The notes under the pieces were generated by a model, which worked only from the letters and a program-made list of their open reading frames with translations, was not told where the DNA came from and made no database searches. DNA of 13,340 bases, from the NCBI GenBank assembly GCA_938003875.1, contig CALKWO010000412.1, positions 1-13,340 on the forward strand, read 5' to 3'. The translations under genes were made by a program, and so were the position numbers. How positions within the stretch are numbered: position 1 is the first letter of the stretch; the number at the start of each line of letters is the position of its first letter. This DNA comes from an uncultured bacterium (lineage in GTDB: Bacteria > Planctomycetota > Uabimicrobiia > Uabimicrobiales > JABWCH01). This document shows, one piece after another, positions 1 through 6,122 of this stretch.

Positions 1-18
1 TTAATCGTTATCTTTATC
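1..18. repeat. Degenerate hexamer repeat, left edge
   Basis: Three in-phase hexamers, TTAATC, GTTATC and TTTATC, all of the form NNNATC, open the window. The same unit occurs five times in phase at the far right edge (13311-13340), including the shared ten-base word TCTTTATCGT. The array may continue beyond the window. It is non-coding, and its function is not apparent. Confidence 0.55.
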
Positions 19-22
19 GTCT

Positions 23-55
23 AAATGGGGAACTTATTTAATTCCGATTCCTAAA
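23..55 (+). repeat. 33-nt dispersed repeat, copy A
   Basis: This segment matches 9569-9601 at 28 of 33 positions by hand alignment. Both copies begin AAATG, share the core TTATTTAATTC and end TTCCTAAA. Both lie in the non-coding leader upstream of a plus-strand gene. It is probably a copy of a dispersed genomic repeat. Confidence 0.6.
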
Positions 56-95
56 AGACCTAACACGGATAAACCGTAATCAAAAAGAAAAAAAA

Positions 96-178
96 TTTAC
101 CGCAGAGGCGCAGAGGTCGCAGAGAAAAATTTTTATATTTTTTATTCTTCTCTGCGTTCTCCGCGTCTCTGCGGTAAA
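96..178. repeat. Long imperfect inverted repeat (CGCAGAG family)
   Basis: The left arm (96-126) and the reverse complement of the right arm (148-178) agree at 27 of 31 positions, around a 21-nt AT-rich loop. The arms are built from repeated GCAGAG words and begin TTTACCGCAGAG. As RNA or extruded DNA it would form a long stem. The same word family recurs at 3845-3875 and 11660-11757. It lies about 90 nt upstream of the histidine kinase gene. It has no run of T directly after the stem, so it is not a classical intrinsic terminator. Confidence 0.8.
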
Positions 179-266
179 AAATCTTTACACTTTTGCATGA
201 GATTTTACTTGTAAGTGACTAGAGTGCGCGGATGCAAACAAAAAAAATTTATCCGGATTAAAAAGA

Positions 267-1937
267 ATGGATAAAACTATTACTCGCCAACACATATATT
301 TTCTTATTCTAGCTCGTTTTATTATTCTAGCAGTATGTACAGTGACGCTTTTGATACAGCAAGGACGATTGTTCGATTTACAATATTTTCTCAATATCCC
401 AGCAGGGAAACTTCTGGTATTTACTTTTTTTTTGAATCTTTTCTATTTTGTCCTCACAAAAACGATATATAAATTTTATAAAATATTTATAATATTCCAA
501 ATGTTCATGGATTTATTGATAGAAACAACACTCATCTATCTTACAGGTGGAGTTCTTTCTGTATTTATTTCCTTATATTTCGCATCTATATTAAGTGCTG
601 GATTGTTGATTGGCCCCAACAGTAGCTTTGTTTTTGCGTCTTTATCCACTATAGGAATCTCTTTTGTTGCTCTACTGTATTTCATTTCTGCAATCAACCA
701 TACTCCCTTGCTTTTTATTAAAGAACACAATTATCACTCTGTTGTTGAAAATGATTTCCCTTTTATCAAAGCATATCTCTTTGCACAGGGTATGGCATTT
801 CATTTAGTGGCTTTTTTTATACATCGCTTTTCTATTTTTATACACCGCCAAAAAATACTTCATGAAGAAATCCTGGAGAATCTGGCGGATGGCGTGATTG
901 TAATAGATGCGAAACAAAATACGATGTTTTTAAATAAGCAAGCTAAAATTTTATTAGGACTGAACCCAGAAGAATCCTTTTTTGGAAAAGATATAAAAAA
1001 AATTTTAGATCTGTCCATTCACCAGGAGATATATAATGCCCTCATGGCACAAAAATCTTTTAGGGTGAAAACAGAGATTAAATTGGAAAAAGGAGTTTTA
1101 CCAATCCAGGTAAACATTGCACCCTTTGCAACAAGGAAAAAAATTCAATCTTATATCATTGTGTTAAGAGACATAAGCGATCAGAAACGCATGGAGGATG
1201 CAGTTAAGAGAGCTAACCGCCTCCAAACTATATCCGAAATGACATCGGCCATAGCACATGAAATCCGAAATCCTCTCGCATCCATACGTGGATCCATACA
1301 AGAGCTAAAAAACACCTTATCAGAATCAGACTCTCGCTATATTTTGATGGATATTGCCATCCGTGAATCCGATAGAATCAATGGAATTATTTCTGATTTT
1401 TTAACATTCTCTGGAATAAGAACCTCTGTTTTACAAAAGATTTCCCTCACCCATCTATTAAAAGAATTTCTTTTTTTCCTGAAAAAAAGAAAAGAAATGG
1501 AATCTGCTAACATTACGGCAGATATATCGGAAAACATCATAATTCATGGCGATGCAGAGCAACTAAAGCAGGTTTTCTATAACCTGGCGATCAATGCTAT
1601 GGAAGCTTCTTTAGAAAAATTGAACCTTACGGTAACGGCAAAATTTTGCAATCTACTAGATTTTTCAAAAACGATCTATAATGATTTTGAAGGTAATGAA
1701 CAGCAAGGCATTGAAGTCTGTTTTATAGATAAAGGCAAAGGAATCACCAAGGAACATTTCCGCAAACTTTTTACCCCTTTTTTTACGACAAAGAGAAATG
1801 GAACGGGAATGGGTCTTGCTATGGTAAGTAAGATATTGGATATGCATAACGCGCTATATAGAATACAAAGTGAAATTGGTCAGGGAACGGTCTTTTCTAT
1901 GTGGTTTCCCCTGGAACCTGAAAGTATTGAGAAATGA
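267..1937 (+). CDS. Membrane sensor histidine kinase, PilS/NtrB type
   Basis: This is a 556-residue sensor kinase that should autophosphorylate and pass phosphate to the response regulator encoded next to it. The N-terminus carries about six hydrophobic segments (roughly residues 11-31, 45-65, 73-93, 97-115, 120-141 and 166-188), placing the sensor in the inner membrane. A PAS domain follows (about 203-310). The HisKA domain has the phosphoacceptor His331 in an AHEIRNPLASIRGSIQ context very like PilS. The ATPase domain shows the N box (Asn443), the G1 box DKGKGI (from Asp488) and the G2 box GTGMGL (from Gly512). The stop codon overlaps the regulator's start by 4 nt (ATGA), so translation is probably coupled. 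The start has only a weak, A-rich ribosome site. PilS-like is the best guess, but no pilus genes are in view, so the signal and regulon are unknown. Confidence 0.9.
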   Translation: MDKTITRQHIYFLILARFIILAVCTVTLLIQQGRLFDLQYFLNIPAGKLLVFTFFLNLFYFVLTKTIYKFYKIFIIFQMFMDLLIETTLIYLTGGVLSVFISLYFASILSAGLLIGPNSSFVFASLSTIGISFVALLYFISAINHTPLLFIKEHNYHSVVENDFPFIKAYLFAQGMAFHLVAFFIHRFSIFIHRQKILHEEILENLADGVIVIDAKQNTMFLNKQAKILLGLNPEESFFGKDIKKILDLSIHQEIYNALMAQKSFRVKTEIKLEKGVLPIQVNIAPFATRKKIQSYIIVLRDISDQKRMEDAVKRANRLQTISEMTSAIAHEIRNPLASIRGSIQELKNTLSESDSRYILMDIAIRESDRINGIISDFLTFSGIRTSVLQKISLTHLLKEFLFFLKKRKEMESANITADISENIIIHGDAEQLKQVFYNLAINAMEASLEKLNLTVTAKFCNLLDFSKTIYNDFEGNEQQGIEVCFIDKGKGITKEHFRKLFTPFFTTKRNGTGMGLAMVSKILDMHNALYRIQSEIGQGTVFSMWFPLEPESIEK

Positions 1938-3292
1938 GCCAATCTCAAATTTTAATTATTGATGATGAAATCAGCATGAGACAGCTTTTGAAATATATCT
2001 TCCGTTCAGAATCCTACGAAATCACAACAGTAGGCTCAGGGAACGATGCATTGGGGCTGATAGAAAAACAAAAATTCGATCTCATCATCCAAGATATGAT
2101 GCTTCCTGATATGGAAGGGATTGACCTGCTCCACCAGATAAGATCTTTGCAAAAGCAGGCCATGGTTATTGTCATAACTGCTGTCATAGGCTGGAAAACA
2201 GCAGTAGAAGCCATGAGAATCGGAGCGTTTGATTATATTCGCAAGCCTTTCAACAACGATAATATTAAAGCCGTAGTCTCCCGTGCCCTGAAATATAAGG
2301 CTGTTTTGGATTCTATGTCTGGCCGCCAGATTGAAGGCATTCATATCATCGGGAATAGCTCTCAAATCCAGCAAGTTCAGGAAATCATCAGAAGAGCGGC
2401 ACCTACAGATTCCACAATAATCATTCATGGGGAAAGTGGTACAGGAAAAGAGCTAGTGGCAAGGGCAATACACCTTGCATCTTTAAGGCGGGAGAATGTC
2501 TTTATTCCCGTGAACTGCGCTGCTATTTCCGAAACTTTGCTGGAAAGCGAACTTTTCGGGCACATGAAAGGTTCATTCACGAATGCTATTGCGGATAAGA
2601 AAGGGCTTTTTGAAATTTCCAACAATGGAACACTGTTTTTTGATGAAATCGGGGAAATGTCTTTGCAAACTCAGGTAAAATTGCTCCGCGTTTTGGAATA
2701 CAGAGAGTTTGTGCCTGTCGGCGGAACAGAGCCAAGGCAGGTGGATGTTCGTTTTATTACAGCAACAAACCGCAATCTGGAAAAAGAAATCGAAAAGGGA
2801 GATTTTCGGGAAGATCTTTATTACAGACTCAATGTAATTCCCATCACGCTACCCCCTTTGAGGGAAAGAAAAGAAGATATACCCTTATTGGCAGGCCATT
2901 TTCTGGCGTTGTATGCATCCAGGCTACATAAATATGTAACGCAGATTTCTGATGAAGTGATGCAGCTTTTACTGAACTACCATTGGCCAGGGAATATCCG
3001 TGAGCTTAGTAATCTGATCCAAAGAGCAATTGTACTTTGCGAAGGAAATATCATTGTCAAAGAGGACCTAGGAAACTACATCCAGATAGAAAATAAAAAA
3101 AGGGAAGATTTTACCTTTTTCCCCACCGAGGGAGTGAATCTGGAAGAAAAATTAGAAGAATTAGAAAAAAAGTATATAAAAGAAGCCTTAAAGATTTGCA
3201 ATGGAAGCCTTACTAACGCTGCCAGGCTCCTTCAGCTTTCTTTTCGTTCTTTGCGTTACAAAGTAAAAAAATATAAGCTAGCTTATGACTAA
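1934..3292 (+). CDS. Sigma-54-dependent response regulator, NtrC/PilR type
   Basis: This 452-residue cytoplasmic activator is the likely partner of the upstream kinase. The receiver domain (1-120) has the acidic pair Asp10/Asp11, the phosphoacceptor Asp54 and Lys104. The AAA+ domain (about 136-375) has Walker A GESGTGKE at 166-173, Walker B ending Asp237-Glu238 and the LPPLRERKEDI segment. The C-terminal 30 residues form a Fis-type helix-turn-helix (LTNAARLLQLSFRSLRYKV). The loop that touches sigma-54, usually GAFTGA, reads GSFTNA at 213-218: phenylalanine and threonine are kept, but the second glycine is asparagine. Family knowledge says phosphorylation drives oligomerisation and ATP-dependent opening of sigma-54 promoters. 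I saw no convincing -24/-12 promoter in the window, so its targets probably lie elsewhere. Confidence 0.92.
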   Translation: MSQSQILIIDDEISMRQLLKYIFRSESYEITTVGSGNDALGLIEKQKFDLIIQDMMLPDMEGIDLLHQIRSLQKQAMVIVITAVIGWKTAVEAMRIGAFDYIRKPFNNDNIKAVVSRALKYKAVLDSMSGRQIEGIHIIGNSSQIQQVQEIIRRAAPTDSTIIIHGESGTGKELVARAIHLASLRRENVFIPVNCAAISETLLESELFGHMKGSFTNAIADKKGLFEISNNGTLFFDEIGEMSLQTQVKLLRVLEYREFVPVGGTEPRQVDVRFITATNRNLEKEIEKGDFREDLYYRLNVIPITLPPLRERKEDIPLLAGHFLALYASRLHKYVTQISDEVMQLLLNYHWPGNIRELSNLIQRAIVLCEGNIIVKEDLGNYIQIENKKREDFTFFPTEGVNLEEKLEELEKKYIKEALKICNGSLTNAARLLQLSFRSLRYKVKKYKLAYD

Positions 3293-3319
3293 CAGAACCT
3301 GATTGAAAAAGAAGACACT

Positions 3320-3808
3320 ATGAACATTTGTGTAGTTTGCTCTGGAAATATCTGCCGTTCTCCTTTTGCCCATTATATATTACAAAGAGAATTGGGGGAC
3401 AGACACACTGTCTTTTCTGCTGGTACACTAGGAATTACAGGAAGAAATGCTTACGAAGAGTGCATTGCCCTTTCTCCTTATTACAAAATAAACCTGAGTA
3501 CTCATAAATCACAAGGTATAACTCATGATTTAGTCAAAAAAAGTGACATCCTGCTAACTATGACACAATCGCATAACCATTTTTTGATCCAAAAATACAA
3601 TATACCCCAGGAAAAGGTTCAGCTATTGAGCCATTATCTTCCTGAAAAGAAGGCTTTTGATTTAGGGGAACTGGGAGTTGTCAGAAAAGGCGACGATATT
3701 CCTGATCCTATGGGAATGAGCATCAAAAAAGTAAAACCAGTACTCGACATCCTGGAACTTGCCTGCATTCGCTTTGCAAGGGATCTGGAAAAGAGCATTA
3801 AGTTATAA
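3320..3808 (+). CDS. Low-molecular-weight protein-tyrosine phosphatase family
   Basis: This is a 162-residue cytoplasmic phosphatase, a normal length for the family. The P-loop is at the N-terminus: nucleophile Cys7, then SGNIC, then Arg13-Ser14. The general-acid Asp129-Pro130 lies in a DIPDPMG loop that resembles YwlE-type enzymes. In YwlE a threonine in the P-loop favours phosphoarginine, whereas tyrosine phosphatases carry isoleucine there. This protein has Ile11, so phosphotyrosine is the more likely substrate, which is an inference. It starts 27 nt after the regulator gene on the same strand and may share its transcript, with a purine-rich but weak ribosome site. An arsenate-reductase role is less likely, because LMW-PTP-type arsenate reductases need extra C-terminal cysteines; only Cys148 is seen there. 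Confidence 0.88.
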   Translation: MNICVVCSGNICRSPFAHYILQRELGDRHTVFSAGTLGITGRNAYEECIALSPYYKINLSTHKSQGITHDLVKKSDILLTMTQSHNHFLIQKYNIPQEKVQLLSHYLPEKKAFDLGELGVVRKGDDIPDPMGMSIKKVKPVLDILELACIRFARDLEKSIKL

Positions 3809-3844
3809 TTGTTTTTATATTCTGCGAACGGGCATAATTGAAAA

Positions 3845-3875
3845 TTTTACCACAGAGACGCAGAGAACACAGAGG
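3845..3875 (+). repeat. CACAGAG-family repeat, single arm
   Basis: The segment starts TTTTACCACAGAGACGCAGAG and repeats the CAGAG word with a spacing of 8-9 nt. It is closely related to the arms at 96-178 and 11660-11757. No matching inverted arm of this family is seen nearby, so this copy may be half of a decayed palindrome. It lies 36 nt after the phosphatase stop codon. Confidence 0.7.
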
Positions 3876-3888
3876 AAAACAAGAAGAA

Positions 3889-4035
3889 AACCACAGATGA
3901 ACACAAATAAACACGGATTAAATAATCTTCTTGTTTCAATTTATTCATGAAGATCTATCTAAAAAAACGATAAAATAGAAAGAAAGCTATTATTATAAAA
4001 AATTATTTGTGTTCATCTGTGTTTATCCGTGGTTC
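3889..4035. repeat. Inverted repeat of GATGAACACA-family words
   Basis: The left arm (3889-3926) starts AACCACAGATGAACACA and the right arm (4001-4035) is its imperfect inverse, ending ATCCGTGGTTC. Each arm contains degenerate 10-nt units of the form RATRAACACR, and the differences between arms are mostly A/G transitions. The roughly 75-nt loop is AT-rich and non-coding. The pair lies between the convergent phosphatase and phosphotransacetylase-like genes, where a strong hairpin could stop transcription from both sides. That role is only an inference. Confidence 0.75.
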
Positions 4036-4080
4036 AAAATCTAAAAACTCGAGGCTACAATCTGTAATCGTCAATTTACA

Positions 4081-5325
4081 TCAGGCCAGTATTTTTTCAT
4101 AGATCTTTTTTTGCCATCTTTCTTTTTCAGGGAAAGAGGGGCCTGGTATGGCCTGGTTCGCTGCTACCAGGGCACTCAGAATAATATCTTTAGAGGGAGA
4201 GCTGCGAGAAAGATCATAAATAGGCTTCAAGAAGCCCGACCAGCATATCATGGAATCTATTTGAGTGAATGTGAGCAGGCTTTTATAGTGCTGATTTCCT
4301 GCATCCACACCTCCGAGAATATGAACATTGGCATAACCAGCGTAAGGTTCTCCCTTAGCCTTTTTTCTTCCAATTCTAGGATCACTTGCAGCTTCAACCT
4401 GGCATTCCTGAGACAGAAAAACCGCATCATGCAAAAGTGGATTGTGTTTTTTCTCTTCTTCTAAGGTTTTCAGTATAGCAGGAATAACCTCTTGGCGTAA
4501 AAACTGCACATAAATACTGGTATTATCAGAACCCGCTGTAGAATGACAAAGAAAAACACCGACAGGCCTTTCCTTGGTCAAAATTTTATGCCATATCATA
4601 GCTGATATTGCCTGGTCATTTTTAAGTCGAATATAATTTTTCTTTTCTTCTTCTACTTTTTCGATGTTTTTTTTGTAGTTTTCTTCCGAAAGGCTGGCAG
4701 CATCATATAAAGATTTCAGAAGTCTTTCCGATGTTAAAAAACCATACTCCATAGCAGGTTTTCCCAGAGCAGGGTCGGATAGAGTCAAAAATTTTTGCTC
4801 TCGGAGAATGCCTTCCTTTGGATCTTCTATTTTGATAGGGTGCAAGAATTCCATACTGATGGAGCATACGATATTATCCTTTCTTGGGTCTTTAGTAACG
4901 AGATACAATGCCCTGCGAGTATGCTCTGCTGTTGTGGCTTCTACGCCTCCTATTTCTGCATCGGCATAGTTCTTGCGAACCATCATAAGCGCGAAATTCA
5001 AAGGATCGTATAGTTCTTTTCTGGCTTTTTCCTTATCAAAAGCATCCAGATCTTTTTTTTCCATCCTTCCCTTTTTGCATTGTTTTTCATAATACAGACG
5101 AGTGACTTCATGATATTCTGGAAGAAAAGATTCTATCAATTCTTCCATATCTTTCTCTTTGAGTATCTCTGAGCTGAGTGGTATAATCTTAAGATTAGGA
5201 TATTTTCCTAATGATTTTGCCGCTTCCTTCACGTTCAGAGAATGGCATTCTGGGAATACGAGATAAACAGGTTCTTGCTGCTTTTGCAGCCTTTCTTCTA
5301 AATTTTTATACAGTTGACTTTCCAT
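4081..5325 (-). CDS. Phosphate acetyl/butyryltransferase family protein (Pta-like)
   Basis: This is a 414-residue protein of the phosphotransacetylase family, which moves an acyl group between CoA and phosphate. Family landmarks in order: YDPLNFALMMVRKNYADAEIGG with the ATTAEHTRRAL stretch (about residues 107-140), STAGSDNTS in the middle, GRKKAKGEPYAGYANVHIL (319-337), DAGNQHYK, and IYDLSRSSPSKDI near the end. Aligning the last with the characterised archaeal Pta puts the catalytic Ser, Arg and Asp at Ser373, Arg374 and Asp380, all present. It is about 80 residues longer than typical stand-alone Pta, with a charged Lys/Glu-rich insertion around 205-235. I chose the ATG at 5325 because AAAGG lies seven bases upstream and the residue alignment fits; an in-frame ATG at 5361 would add 12 residues but has no ribosome site. 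No acetate kinase gene is adjacent, so the acyl substrate is uncertain. Confidence 0.82.
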   Translation of the reverse strand: MESQLYKNLEERLQKQQEPVYLVFPECHSLNVKEAAKSLGKYPNLKIIPLSSEILKEKDMEELIESFLPEYHEVTRLYYEKQCKKGRMEKKDLDAFDKEKARKELYDPLNFALMMVRKNYADAEIGGVEATTAEHTRRALYLVTKDPRKDNIVCSISMEFLHPIKIEDPKEGILREQKFLTLSDPALGKPAMEYGFLTSERLLKSLYDAASLSEENYKKNIEKVEEEKKNYIRLKNDQAISAMIWHKILTKERPVGVFLCHSTAGSDNTSIYVQFLRQEVIPAILKTLEEEKKHNPLLHDAVFLSQECQVEAASDPRIGRKKAKGEPYAGYANVHILGGVDAGNQHYKSLLTFTQIDSMICWSGFLKPIYDLSRSSPSKDIILSALVAANQAIPGPSFPEKERWQKKIYEKILA

Positions 5326-5417
5326 GTCTAACCTTTCCGCATATTGACAGGTATGAATCATAGGGCTTTATAGCTATAGAACAACGTATTGTTTTATTTT
5401 AGTTTTAAAAGAAGAGA

Positions 5418-5446
5418 TTGCCAAGAAAAAAATATTTTGGGATAAT
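5418..5446 (+). promoter_or_regulatory. Candidate sigma-70-type promoter for the RNase HII gene
   Basis: TTGCCA (5418-5423) and GATAAT (5441-5446) are separated by exactly 17 nt, each one base from consensus. Transcription would begin near 5452-5455, at or just past the first possible ATG (5449) and next to in-frame ATGs at 5455 and 5458. That implies a leaderless or near-leaderless message starting at Met3 or Met4. In AT-rich DNA such matches can be chance. Confidence 0.4.
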
Positions 5447-5448
5447 CT

Positions 5449-6096
5449 ATGAAAATGATGGGAATAGACGAAGCTGGACGAGGTTGTGTTTTAGGGCCTA
5501 TGGCAATTGGGTGTGTTGTCGTGGATACAAAAGGATGGGATTCTTTATGGGAAATAGGAGTTAAAGATTCCAAAGCACTTTCTCCTAAGAAACGCCTCCA
5601 ATTGGAAAAAGAAATCAACAAAATAGCTCTCTATAGCCAGGTTACACTCATACCACCAGAAACCATTGACCGCTATTGTGCAAAGAATTTGCTGAATGTT
5701 CTGGAAGCAGAGGCAGCCGCCAGATTGATAGAAGCCTATAGTATAGAGAAAGTTTATATAGATGCACCAGGAAAAGGGGGAAAAAAATTCAAACTTCAGT
5801 TGCTGGATGCTTTGAATCCGTCAATATCCTGTGAAATCATCGCCGAAAACAAAGCCGATGTCCTCTATCCTGCAGTATCTGCTGCTTCTATACTTGCCAA
5901 AGTTTCACGCGATAGGGCCATCAGCGATCTAAAAAAAGTATGGGGCGACTTTGGTTCTGGATACCCTGGAGACGGAAAAACTTCACGATTTTTAAAAAAA
6001 TACTATGAGGAGAATCATGATTTTCCAGATTTTGTAAGAGTAAGCTGGGCGACCATCCAACGAATTACAACAGGATTTCAGTCGGAATGGTTTTAA
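5449..6096 (+). CDS. rnhB: Ribonuclease HII, archaeal-type sequence
   Basis: This 215-residue endoribonuclease cuts the RNA strand of RNA-DNA hybrids and removes single ribonucleotides from DNA. The catalytic acidic residues are visible: Asp7-Glu8 in GIDEAGRG, Asp105 (YIDAP) and Asp137 in NKADVLYPAVSAASILAKV. Several segments look more like archaeal RNase HII than like E. coli or Bacillus enzymes: GVKDSKALSPKKR, the C-terminal WGDFGSGYPGD block and the final RVSWATIQRI. Cys13 stands where proline is usual after GRG. The start is uncertain among ATGs at 5449, 5455 and 5458; 5449 has only a weak GGGAT upstream and the family fold begins at Met3/Met4. The ABC gene follows 26 nt downstream, so they may be co-transcribed. 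Confidence 0.9.
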   Translation: MKMMGIDEAGRGCVLGPMAIGCVVVDTKGWDSLWEIGVKDSKALSPKKRLQLEKEINKIALYSQVTLIPPETIDRYCAKNLLNVLEAEAAARLIEAYSIEKVYIDAPGKGGKKFKLQLLDALNPSISCEIIAENKADVLYPAVSAASILAKVSRDRAISDLKKVWGDFGSGYPGDGKTSRFLKKYYEENHDFPDFVRVSWATIQRITTGFQSEWF

Positions 6097-6122
6097 AATA
6101 GAGAAAATATGAAAATATAGAA

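Noticed and set aside
2036..2428. 130-residue minus-strand frame opposite the response regulator
   Set aside because: Shadow frame across the conserved receiver domain and into the AAA+ region; no recognisable domain.
3759..3950. 63-residue plus-strand frame overlapping the phosphatase 3' end
   Set aside because: It runs through the phosphatase gene in another frame and then through the repeats; no family resemblance.
3841..4040. CRISPR array
   Set aside because: Repeats are imperfect, of two families and inverted rather than regular direct repeats with unique spacers; no cas genes.
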